NCBI GenBank assembly: GCA_043228905.1
Contig: JBHGNT010000022.1
Span: forward strand, 11,408,001 to 11,472,000
Length of the DNA stretch: 64,000 nucleotides
From: Azolla caroliniana
Taxonomy: Eukaryota > Polypodiophyta
Reading direction: 5' to 3'
Below the pieces are notes generated by a model. That model ran no database searches. It was not told the origin of the DNA and saw nothing but the letters and a program-made list of their open reading frames with translations. This document shows positions 1-8,355 of this stretch, one piece after another. The translations under genes and the position numbers were made by a program. Position 1 is the stretch's first letter. Each line of letters opens with the position of its first letter.

Positions 1-314
1 ACTCCACATCCGGTTTCGGCCGAGGCTGAGTTTGCTCATCAACAATATTCTTCTCACTTCCCATCCGGAGGGACTTGTTTCCTAATAGATGGGGAACCTG
101 CAATAGAAGATGCCACGATTCTGGAGCATGGCAGTTGATGATGCAATTGTTGATTCTCAACAAAACCGCAAGGAGACACCACACAAAAACGACATGAAAG
201 AAAATGTCAATGATACAGGTGAGACATTGATTAGTGATATGCTGAAAAATGTTCATGAAGCCTGTGAGCATAGTATGAAGCATACGCACCATTTATGTTC
301 GCGAATGCAAACCG

Positions 315-540
315 TGTAGCGAATAGTGGCAGCAATCGAGGAGCGAACTATGTGCAACAATCGAGGAGCGAACAATGGCAACAACTTAGCGTACAATGGC
401 CACAATGGAGGAGCTAACTCAGTCAGAGCGAACAATGCCAACAATCCAGGACTGAACAATGGTGGCAACTAATCGTACAATGGCGGAAATGGAGGAGTGA
501 ACTTAGTCGGAGTGAATAGTGGCAACAATTGAGCCTGAAT
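315..540. repeat. Degenerate short tandem repeats
   Basis: Variants of GGAGCGAACAATGGCAACAA recur about every 20-60 bases (near 352, 367, 408, 430, 490), interspersed with ACAATGGC and GGAGTGAA. Unit length is irregular, so this is a decayed minisatellite-like patch. The open frames across it appear to be artefacts of the repeat. Confidence 0.5.
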
Positions 541-621
541 AGTCACAAAGTGATGGCCAATGTGATGTGGCAATGGACCATGCATAATGGACCTAAGAAT
601 TTGGTATATAATTAATGTTTT

Positions 622-737
622 CATTTATGGTGCTCATTTATATAATTAAAACATTCTAATGTTTCCAATTATGGTGCATGCTTATGTTGCACATTTATGG
701 TGCTCATTTATATAATTAAAACATTCTAATGTTTCCA
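622..737. repeat. 46-bp direct repeat, two copies
   Basis: Positions 622-667 and 692-737 are the same 46 bp, beginning CATTTATGGTGCTCATTTAT and ending TTCTAATGTTTCCA, separated by 24 bp. AT-rich, with no coding signal. Confidence 0.85.
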
Positions 738-928
738 TTCATGGTGCAAAAAGACTAAATCATTGGTAGCTTTTTGCATAGCTAATTAGCTATGTCAAGG
801 ACACAAGTAATTGTTCGCACACTCCCACGCTTTCACCCTAGACTAGTATTGAAATGCACAGACATTTTCTCAACATAATTTTTACATTTTCCTGGATGAT
901 TTTACCAAGCTAAATTGTGATGCCTCAA

Positions 929-1009
929 TTGTGAGAGTGGGATTTGAACCCACACCCTTTTTGACGAGAACCTTAATCTAGTGCCTTAGACAAACTTGGC
1001 CACCTCATC
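929..1009 (-). tRNA. tRNA-Leu(AAG)-like unit L1, diverged
   Basis: An 81-nt type II tRNA-Leu shape on the minus strand with a recognisable T arm (GGGTTCAAATCCC) and anticodon loop TTAAGGT (anticodon AAG). The acceptor 3' strand has changes (ACAA instead of ATCA), the D arm reads GGCCAAGTTTGT and the variable arm is altered. Probably a decayed array member. Confidence 0.75.
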
Positions 1010-1409
1010 TATATTCATAGATTTTCCTATCAATTTTATTCTACACTCCATCGCATGCTTAGTATATACTAACCTTTGCAACTCATTTGGCTTCTTGATT
1101 AGCTGCTTGACTCAATCGGGTTGCGGGTGAGGGTTTTGGTTGATAGAATATCAAGAAGCTAGAGAATGACTACCACATCGCGAACACGCAAGACTTTTTA
1201 TTCATTCGTGACACGGTTTAGAAAGAATAAAGAAGAGCAAGATTGTTTTGGATAACCCTTTCACCCTACGTTCTATTTTTAGCTTATCGCTGGAATCGAA
1301 TCCACATCATTAGCTTGGAACGCCAAGAAAGAAATGTGTAGTTCTTTCCAACATGAAGTCTTCACATGTTCCTAAGTAAATGCTTTTACGCTAAATTGTG
1401 ATGCCTCCA
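1010..1409. other. Spacer with no recognisable gene
   Basis: About 400 bp between two tRNA-like units. It ends in the usual array spacer (TTACGCTAAATTGTGATGCCTC), but the rest does not resemble other spacers and contains no tRNA or LTR terminus that I can identify. Confidence 0.5.
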
Positions 1410-1490
1410 TGATGAGAATGGGATTTGAATCCATGCCCTTTTGTACTAGAACCTTGATCTAGCACCTTAGCCCAACACGACCACCTCATC
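1410..1490 (-). tRNA. tRNA-Leu-like unit L2, pseudogene-like
   Basis: 81-nt array unit with the AAG-type anticodon arm partly altered (TCAAGGT loop), T arm changed (GGATTCAAATCC, so the 5-bp T stem is imperfect) and several D-arm changes. The A and B boxes are both weakened. Confidence 0.7.
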
Positions 1491-1630
1491 AACCCACAAA
1501 TGAACGATATTAGACTTCCATCTTGGCCCTATATATACATAACAATAAAAAGTCTTAGCTTATGTGTAGGCCAAGAAAGAAATGTGTAGTTTTGGTCTTG
1601 ACATGTTCCTAAGTTGATGATTTCATGCAA

Positions 1631-1658
1631 TGATGAGAGTGGATTTGAACCCACATGT
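1631..1658 (-). pseudogene. Truncated tRNA-Leu 3' end (L3)
   Basis: Only the acceptor 3' strand and T arm are present (plus strand TGATGAGAGT then GGATTTGAACCCAC, with one base deleted). The sequence then runs into spacer-like DNA, so the anticodon and D arms are missing. Confidence 0.65.
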
Positions 1659-1698
1659 TTTAGTCTTCACATATTCCTAAATTGATGATTTTACGCAA

Positions 1699-1779
1699 TG
1701 ATGAGACTGGGATTTGCACCCATGCCCTTTTGGACTAGAACCTTAATCTAGCGCCTTAGACCAACTCGGTCACCTCATC
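1699..1779 (-). tRNA. tRNA-Leu(AAG)-like unit L4
   Basis: 81-nt unit with intact D arm, anticodon arm (CTAGA-TTAAGGT-TCTAG, anticodon AAG) and acceptor 5' strand. The T loop carries a change (TTGCACC on the plus strand), which breaks the B-box consensus. Possibly non-functional. Confidence 0.75.
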
Positions 1780-1865
1780 AACCCTCATTGGAATGATATT
1801 AGAGATTTCTCCACAAAATATTTGCATGTTTATGGATGATTTTACCCTAGATTGTGATGCCTCGA

Positions 1866-1946
1866 TGATGAGAGACGGATTTGAACCCATGCCTTTCCGG
1901 ACAAGAACCTTAAAATAGCGCCTTAGACCAACTCGTCCACCTCATC
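1866..1946 (-). tRNA. tRNA-Leu-like unit L5, altered anticodon stem
   Basis: 81-nt unit with an intact B box (GGTTCAAATCC), but the anticodon stem reads CTATT/TCTTG instead of CTAGA/TCTAG, so it no longer pairs fully. The same change recurs at 52654-52734. Confidence 0.7.
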
Positions 1947-2032
1947 AACCCTCAAGTGAATAATATTAGGCGTTTCTCAACAAAATCTTTGCATGATCAT
2001 GGATGATTTTACCCTAGACTGTGATACCTCCA

Positions 2033-2072
2033 TGATGACGGTGGGATTTGAACCCACGCCCTTTCGGACTAG
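2033..2072 (-). pseudogene. 3' half of a tRNA-Leu gene split by element H
   Basis: Forty bases of the 81-nt array unit (acceptor 3' strand, T arm with intact GGTTCAAATCC, variable arm) stop at ACTAG, where the LTR terminus TGTTAACTG begins. The other half lies at 52356-52401 and starts with the same ACTAG: 40 + 46 minus the 5-bp duplication equals 81. Element H therefore entered the anticodon stem of this gene. Confidence 0.92.
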
Positions 2073-2558
2073 TGTTAACTGTTTCTGGGGAAACACCTTC
2101 GATGAGCCCACAACTATCGGTGTCAAGGGATCGTGTTACGTGGAAGCCTCTTCTACACGGGCGAAAAGAAAGGAGAACGAGGAGCATACATGAGCTACAA
2201 CCTGTTAGGCATAAACGAAGCTCGATTTACGAGTACGGGGAGAATACACAGATAGAAGATTAGAAAAACGAAACTTATATTAAATGATAAAGCTCACAGT
2301 GATTACAGTACTCGGCTCTCAGCCAGAAACAGTTCGTACAGAGCTTGCTGCTAGGATATTACTCTCGCTAAGAATGATCTAGATAATCCCCCCTTGAGCT
2401 ATGCATAACTCGGGTTATATAGTTTTCCTTTTGAGATAGAGCCGAGCCATCGACTGATTGTGAGGGCTAAAACACGGCTATCTATTTCCTCACCTACTCT
2501 TCTACCTAACGGCGGCGAGTTTACATAATGTACTTATATTTTTGGCCTATGGACAACA
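2073..2558 (-). repeat. H 3' LTR (486 bp)
   Basis: Begins TGTTAACTG and ends GGACAACA on the plus strand. It matches 51872-52355 and 60107-60590 along its length with scattered substitutions and small indels. A TATA-like element lies at 2414-2422 (minus-strand CTATATAAC). Confidence 0.92.
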
Positions 2559-2684
2559 CCTGGCACACCCTGGGACAGGACTTTGTCCGTCGGACCCACA
2601 GTTCACAATGTGGAGGGGTAACCATGGATTTGGCAAAACAAATTACAAAAATTGCCTGTTTATAGAAGGGCTGATAGGTTTGTT

Positions 2685-4063
2685 TTACTCCTCTTCTAAT
2701 ATGCCGAGGATATCCCCGGGAGCGCGGGGTTGGTCTGGCTGCTCGGAAGGTGGGGTTGGTGATGGAGGTTTTGTTGCCGAATCGGGGATGGCTGTGTCGT
2801 CTTGTGCGCTGTCCTCTGTTGGTACCGATTCAGGCAGGGTCGTGGTTGTAGTTTGTGACTCGGGTGGAATGTGGGGGTTTGTATGGGTAGGTTCCTCCAG
2901 TCTAGCGTCCGTGGTGGGCGACTCGGGTCCCTGCTCCTTGGTCATGGGAGCTTTGTTAGTCCCGGTAGCTAAGCGTTCCTCCTCATAAGCTTCGGCTTCT
3001 AAGTGAAACATCATTAGATCGTCAATGAATTCCTCTAAAAGTTGCTCGATGGCCGCGGTGTGGGATGCTGTTAAGGTATGATATTCCTCAATCAAGTCTT
3101 CACGGAGGGTTTGGATGCTGGTGTCATCCATTTTGTAAAACCCTTGGCCCTCCTTCCGTCGGTTCTCGGCGTCTGCGCGTAGTATGTGTAGTTCCGCGGC
3201 TTGGGTTGACCACTCCAGCCAGACACGGTCAATCGTTTCCTCGATCTTCTTGGTGAATTGCTGGTGATACTTGTTGATTAGGATCTTGATTTTAGTATCA
3301 TCCATGCCGATGGTAGCTCGGTGAACCTCCACTTCTTCCCTTGCGGCCTTGGCTTCTTCTTGGCTTTTGCGGACGAGGAGCGCTAAAGTAGCTTGATTAT
3401 CTTTTGCTTTTTCGGTGATGAGCGCGATTGTCTGCTCATAACGTTTGGTGAGCTGAGCTACAGTTTTGTCCATGTCCTATCTCCAAGTGTCCCGATGTTG
3501 TTCTCTGGTGGTGATGTGCTCTGTTTTGCAACTGGTGATACACATCGGAAATTTTTGCTTTTTGCTCTTCCAAGATCCTCCATTTCTGCATGTTTTCATT
3601 TGCCAATTCTTGTACTACCCTTTGGTGACGTCGTAATTCCTGGTTGTCTGCGAAGAGCTCGCGTTCCCGTTGGCTATTATGCTCTGCTTCATTGATGAAA
3701 CGTTCTTTGGCCTCGGTGATAGAGACCTGAAGGGTCATCACCTCTCTTTCTCATTCTTGGAGTGAGGCCGACCTTTCAGCAAGCAGTCGCTTGAGGTCAG
3801 CTTCGCTGCCCGCGACTTGTTCCCGTAGCTGACCAAGAATGTTGGTGTGGTTCTGTTCTGCCAACTTGGCTAGAGCGATCTGGGCCTTAAGCTCCTCCTG
3901 GTAATCTCGAAGGGGAGGCCCTGTCTGGGTTGCCGCTTGCTAGATTCGAGGAGGGGTTTCCCTGTCCGTCTGTGTCGATCGTGCCATGACGACAGGTGGT
4001 TGTGGCGTTTGCGTGGAGGCGTGGCTGGTTTGGGTGTGCGGTCTTATCTCTGCCTATGATGAA
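2685..4063 (-). pseudogene. H extra 3' gene, C-terminal coiled-coil part
   Basis: Downstream half of the accessory gene that follows pol in element H; the N-terminal half is at 35465-37308 beyond element A. It encodes long heptad-rich, charged segments (for example KAREEVEVHRA- and ELRRHQRVVQEL-type stretches at 3270-3740), an acidic segment with ENRRKEG, a Pro/Thr-rich tail and the terminus GDILGILEEE. Two reading frames and stops near 3765 and 3942 show decay. It aligns with 23082-23900 of element A (shared STQAAEL/NTAEL, ENR-KEG and DIL endings). The function is unknown; the coiled coil suggests oligomerisation or scaffolding. Confidence 0.75.
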
Positions 4064-4226
4064 GGCTTGCTTGTTTGTACCAAATCCGTCATTGTGCTGG
4101 CATCGACCGTGGCTACCCTAGGGTGAGTTGTATCGTCTTTGTGTGCTTCGGTACCCACAACACTCAGGCTTTGTTATTGCTAGGACCGGACGACAGCCTA
4201 ACACAGGGTGTCCACTTAAGACACGT

Positions 4227-4873
4227 TGTCGAGGTATTCCTCGCGGATGCATGGAATGAGGTGGAACCTCGGGGGTCCTGTACCAAAGAGCAAGAGAGGA
4301 GGGGAAGAATCCCTCTACGTGCGAGCGTAGATCCACAGGGACACGGCCCTTCGACGCAAAGACGCAAGTGGGACAGCGACACAGAAAGACACGAATGTAT
4401 GTATGTATTGACAAAGACAAACAACAAGAACACGAAGACAACAAAACACGAAGTCGGTTACAACCGAACAGGCCGGCGAACAGATGCCGATACCTGCTCG
4501 TAAACGCACAGAGAGGAAGGAGTAGGTTGGAGGTGCTGCCGGAAGCACTCGGGCATTCCTCAGAGCAGCGCGAGCCTCCCGAAACCTGCACAGAAGGAAG
4601 CTATGGCGTTTGCAAACCAGAGAGAGAGAGAGAGAAGCCTTCGCACGCAAACCGACAGCACTTCGTCCTCGACTCTCCGCGACTCTCCGCGATGCTTCGC
4701 CCCTCCTCATCTCCCTCCTTTTATAGGCAAGGAAGGAGCCGTTTCCCCTTTACTTCCTACCTACCGAATCTTCCTAGGATCTCCTATGTACAACATAAGG
4801 CTCCCGTGCATGAAGAGTCGGTTTCTACGCTCCGGTGCACCGATTCCGCTTGTGGATGGTTTTCTTCACGACA
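4227..4873 (-). repeat. G1-1 3' LTR (647 bp)
   Basis: On the coding (minus) strand it starts TGTCGTGAAGAAAACC and ends CTCGACA. It is preceded by a purine-rich tract (minus strand GGTTAGGTGGGGGCGGA, 4874-4890), as expected for a plus-strand primer. It contains a GA microsatellite near 4619. Confidence 0.93.
4719..4726 (-). promoter_or_regulatory. TATA box in G1 LTR
   Basis: Minus strand CTATAAAA within CCTATAAAAGGAGGG. The same element is at 16456-16463 in the other LTR and in G1-2. The position inside the LTR fits a Pol II promoter. Confidence 0.6.
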
Positions 4874-4946
4874 TCCGCCCCCACCTAACCGCGCATCCAC
4901 CGGCATGCGCCAAATCGTGTTGGGACGGAGAAAACCAGTCCAGCCT

Positions 4947-7880
4947 TCATTCTCCGCCTGTCGGTTCTTCCTCGGTTTCGGATCGCTCGTCGTCGCGGTC
5001 CAAGTCAACCGGATCTGGCTCGTCGTCGTGACGCTTCTTGAACGCTTTGATCCGCTTCCCAGCTACCGGTATCGCCATTCTCGTACCGTCGAGTTCCGCC
5101 AAATGGTACGTCCCATTGTCGTTGGCGCTTTGTACCACGTAAGGCCCGAACCACCTTCTTGCGAACTTCCGTGTCGCTCGGTGCTGGTTGTCGAGGCTGC
5201 TGTCGTAGACTAGCACCCAGTCGCCTTCCTCGATCCTCTTCGGTCGGAGCCGGTGCGTTCGGTCGAACCGGGCTTTGTTCCTCGTCCTTGCCACTCGAAG
5301 CTTTCCCACGGCCTGCTCCACGTCCTCCGGTCTTCGCTCGAGCTGTCGTATGCGCGCCGCCAACAGTTCCTCCCGGCTCATTTTGTCTCTCCAGTCCACG
5401 GTTGCCCATGAGGAGATCGTACGTTCCATCGGCATGATCGGCTTCTGCCCAAACATGAGCTCTACCGGCATGAATCCGGTTACCGAACTGTGCGTAGTTC
5501 GGTCCGCCCACAACGCGTAAGGCAACAGCCGCGGCCAGTTCCCGACTTGACCTCCGCATGCCCGAACCAACGCCTTGACGATCGGTCCGTGTCCGCGCTC
5601 CACCTTCCCATTCGCCTCCGGATTGTATGCAGTGATAAGCGAGAGCTTGACTCCTAGCCAGTCGAACAGCTCCTCGGCCTCTTCGGCGTCCAACTCCCCG
5701 CGATCAGCCACGATCTTCCCGACGCACCCGTACCGGCATATCACGTCCTCTATCAGGAACCGACACACGGCCGCGGTCGATTTGTTCTGAAGGGCTCGGC
5801 CTTCTACCTGGTTCGTCAGATCTTCCCGAGCTAGGACCAGATACCGCATTTGTCCTACTCCCATCGGCATCGTCACCAGATCTACCATCCATTTGAAGTG
5901 GATGGTCGGAGGGTACGTAGGGTGAAGCTCGTTCCGATGTCGGACTATGGAGTGCATCTGACAACTCTCGCAAGTTGTCACGAACCGATGCACGTCCCGG
6001 TACAGTACTGGCCACCAGTACTTCCCCTTTATCTTCTCGAACGTGGCCCACGTTCCACGGTGTCCAGCCCAAGGGTTGTCGTGGTAGGCCGTCAGCAGCT
6101 CCTCCTGTTCTTCCTTGATCGCCACCACCCGGAGCGGGACGCCGTTCCTCTTCTTCGGGTTCTTCCATAAGTATCCATCCTGGAGAAAGAATCGGTATGC
6201 TTTCTTCCGGATCCGGTTGGCCTCGTCCTTCGTCCATGACGCATCCGGCGTCATTGTCCTCAAAAATCCACCGATCTGTAGCCACTCACCGTCGTACTTG
6301 CTCTCGTCGAAGCCGTTAAGTGCCGGAGTGCTCGCCCCGTCGGTCGTCACGTACGCCGCCTCGAAGAAGTCCACGCCGACTTCTTCGTCCTCCGAAACCA
6401 TGCCGCCCTCGTCATCAAACCTCGCCCTCGAAAGCATGTCAGCCATGGCGTTGTCTTTTCCGGAAATGTGTCGTATTTCCGGGTCCAAGGACTTGACGTA
6501 CGCTATCCACCTGAGCATCGCCAGGTCCGGTGTCGCGCATCCGGAAACCATGCCGAGAATCGGCAGGCAATCCGTCTCGATAACCACTTCTGTCCCGATC
6601 AAGTAGTCTTTGTCGGCCTTTACTGCCGAAATGATACCCCAGAGTTCGCGTTTAACCTGGGCGTACCCTCGCTGTCGTTCACTGAGAACCTTCGCGCCGA
6701 ATCGGATCGGGAACCGAATGCCGTCCTCGTCTTCTTGGTTGACGACCCACCCGATCCCGGCCGGACTCGTATCCACTGTTATGTATACTGGGGTACCTTT
6801 CTCGTAGACAACCTTCCGGAGCGCCGATGCTGCCACAAGAGCTTCCTTCAGCTTCCGGACCGACTCCGTGTGCTCGTCTCGCCACTCGAATTTTCGCCCT
6901 TTCTTTAGCAACCCGTATAGCGGCTCCGCCACGTGGGCGTAATGCGGGATCCATATGTGGTAGAACGCGCATGCCCCCAGGAACCTCCGAACTTCCGTCA
7001 CCGAGCTACAATCGGTCTTCATCGCGGAGATGGCTTCTACCTTTGCCGGAGACGGCTTCCGGCCATAGGGTCCACATAGGTGTCCGACCACCAGGATTTC
7101 CGATTGCCCGAAGGCCGATTTCTCCCCGGAGAAGGTGAGCCTCACATCCTCTAGCCTTTGTAGCACCTTCTCGCAGTCGTCGATGTGTGTCGCCACGAAT
7201 CGCCGGCATCCGTCCGGCCCGACTGTCTCGTCCTTCTCTTCCACCGGGCACCCTTTGATAGGGATGTCGTCTAGAAACGGCATGGTGATGTCCGGGATGC
7301 AATCCCTCAGTACCTTGTTCATTGCATTCACCATGTGGGCCACCGAGTTGGTCCCTCCTTGTGGCAGGGTACACATTCGCACTAGGCCGAGGGGAGTTCG
7401 CATCGTCGTAATGTCTCTGCTCTCCACGGCTAGCTGGAACTGGTCGTACCCCGAGTACAGATCACCGACCGAGTAAATCGACCTTCCGGCGAAGGCCTCC
7501 ACGAACTCGTCTATGGTCGGTCCGATTCCTGCGTTCCGAATGGTCACTCTATTGACCGGTTGCAGGTCTTGAATGAAGCGCAACGTTCCGTTTTTCTTCG
7601 GTACGGTAAACCATCGGTTCGAGTATGGGGCACTCGACGGTTCGAGAATGCCCATATCTACTTTCTGCCTCAATAGCTCCATCAACTTCGGGATGTGAGC
7701 TCTCGGTACCGGAATCGGCTTGAGATTCCACGGCACATGCGGTACCGTGAATATCACCATCGGCTCCACGATCGTCGGGTCTATGCACCCGATCTCTTCC
7801 GGTGAGAATGCGAAGGCTTTCCCGTGCCTTCCGAGCATCCTCCGAAACCGGTCTTCCTCCGCCGGCAGAAGGAACCCGCC
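4947..7880 (-). CDS. G1-1 pol, downstream part: RT, RNase H, integrase
   Basis: Reads open for about 978 codons up to the copia-1 insertion point. In order: RT (VPKKNG, then the PFLDDIP box at about residue 200 and a TFSGEK/VVGH thumb-side stretch), RNase H (ITVDTSPAGIGW; GKDNAMADMLSR), the integrase zinc region (H-x-H then CESCQ), the integrase core (MVDLVTM, ADRGELD, NPEANGKVERG) and a C-terminal WFGPYVV region ending in an acidic tail. No chromodomain is seen. The upstream part continues at 13233-13796 in the same frame once copia-1 and its 5-bp duplication (5352 bp, a multiple of three) are discounted. Together they give about 1165 codons with no stop, so this pol was recently intact. Confidence 0.93.
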   Translation of the reverse strand, partial: GGFLLPAEEDRFRRMLGRHGKAFAFSPEEIGCIDPTIVEPMVIFTVPHVPWNLKPIPVPRAHIPKLMELLRQKVDMGILEPSSAPYSNRWFTVPKKNGTLRFIQDLQPVNRVTIRNAGIGPTIDEFVEAFAGRSIYSVGDLYSGYDQFQLAVESRDITTMRTPLGLVRMCTLPQGGTNSVAHMVNAMNKVLRDCIPDITMPFLDDIPIKGCPVEEKDETVGPDGCRRFVATHIDDCEKVLQRLEDVRLTFSGEKSAFGQSEILVVGHLCGPYGRKPSPAKVEAISAMKTDCSSVTEVRRFLGACAFYHIWIPHYAHVAEPLYGLLKKGRKFEWRDEHTESVRKLKEALVAASALRKVVYEKGTPVYITVDTSPAGIGWVVNQEDEDGIRFPIRFGAKVLSERQRGYAQVKRELWGIISAVKADKDYLIGTEVVIETDCLPILGMVSGCATPDLAMLRWIAYVKSLDPEIRHISGKDNAMADMLSRARFDDEGGMVSEDEEVGVDFFEAAYVTTDGASTPALNGFDESKYDGEWLQIGGFLRTMTPDASWTKDEANRIRKKAYRFFLQDGYLWKNPKKRNGVPLRVVAIKEEQEELLTAYHDNPWAGHRGTWATFEKIKGKYWWPVLYRDVHRFVTTCESCQMHSIVRHRNELHPTYPPTIHFKWMVDLVTMPMGVGQMRYLVLAREDLTNQVEGRALQNKSTAAVCRFLIEDVICRYGCVGKIVADRGELDAEEAEELFDWLGVKLSLITAYNPEANGKVERGHGPIVKALVRACGGQVGNWPRLLPYALWADRTTHSSVTGFMPVELMFGQKPIMPMERTISSWATVDWRDKMSREELLAARIRQLERRPEDVEQAVGKLRVARTRNKARFDRTHRLRPKRIEEGDWVLVYDSSLDNQHRATRKFARRWFGPYVVQSANDNGTYHLAELDGTRMAIPVAGKRIKAFKKRHDDEPDPVDLDRDDERSETEEEPTGGE
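7876..7880. other. Target-site duplication of copia-1 (CCGCC)
   Basis: CCGCC at 7876-7880 is repeated at 13228-13232. The uninterrupted site is preserved in G1-2 at about 47646 and in its duplicate at about 55881 (AGGAACCCGCCCCCACC). Confidence 0.95.
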
Positions 7881-8162
7881 TGTTGGAAGCAATGTCGTCT
7901 GTGCGGAAGATCAAGAAGCACTCGATTCCTGTTTATTCCCTGTGAATGACAGAATGTAGGTCGTTGCACAGAGAGAGAGAGAGAGAGAGGCACAAAAAAG
8001 TCTTTCTATTGCATAAACTAGAATACAACAACCAACCTCACAAAGAGGTTACAAGGTCACTATATATAGTGACCAACTTAGGGCAACTACCCTTTATGCT
8101 AATTACATAAATGGCCAAAACGGGATAGTGTGAATACGTCCATTATACACATGTATTCGACA
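7881..8162 (-). repeat. Copia-1 3' LTR (282 bp)
   Basis: Identical to 12946-13227, including a (GA)n run near 7970 and the palindromic CACTATATATAGTG near 8057, which contains a TATA-like core. Confidence 0.95.
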
Positions 8163-8175
8163 CTCCCCCGTAATG
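8163..8175 (-). other. Copia-1 polypurine tract
   Basis: Minus strand CATTACGGGGGAG immediately upstream of the 3' LTR start TGTCGAAT, the expected plus-strand primer position. Confidence 0.75.
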
Positions 8176-8355
8176 GGCGTATACATGGGTTATCTAAGAT
8201 TACAGGTATAGACTTAGGTTCTCGGACATATCAGCTTTGTTCGAGTCGGCAGGGTCCGAAGGCAGAAGACCGAACTGGTCGGGTCGGAACAGTTGAAGCC
8301 GATCATTAAGGAACTGATGTCGGTTGTCGGGAACCATCCTGCTCTGTGTCCGGCT

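Larger units (their letters stand above)
1..928. other. AT-rich gene-free flank of the tRNA array
   Basis: I see no gene here. The short open frames (for example 110-319) have no recognisable domain and biased low-complexity composition. Positions about 315-540 hold degenerate short repeats of a motif like GGAGCGAACAATGGCAACAA, and 622-737 holds a separate 46-bp direct repeat. No LTR terminus or tRNA unit is visible before 929. Confidence 0.6.

Noticed and set aside
110-319. 69-aa open frame near the left end
   Set aside because: Low-complexity, no domain, next to degenerate repeats; no support for a gene.
929-1946. Array units as tRNA-Ser genes
   Set aside because: The body is also type II, but the anticodon loop TTAAGGT gives AAG and the D and T arms match plant tRNA-Leu, not tRNA-Ser.
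1993-2263. Plus-strand frames over the tRNA/LTR border
   Set aside because: They cross the tRNA half and the H LTR terminus, so they cannot be a real gene.
2542-2988. Plus-strand frame rich in Gly/Ser/Val
   Set aside because: Antisense shadow of the Pro/Thr-rich end of H's extra gene.
4368-5213. 281-aa plus-strand frame in and next to the G1 LTR
   Set aside because: Antisense to the LTR and the end of G1 pol; the same frames appear at every G1 LTR copy.
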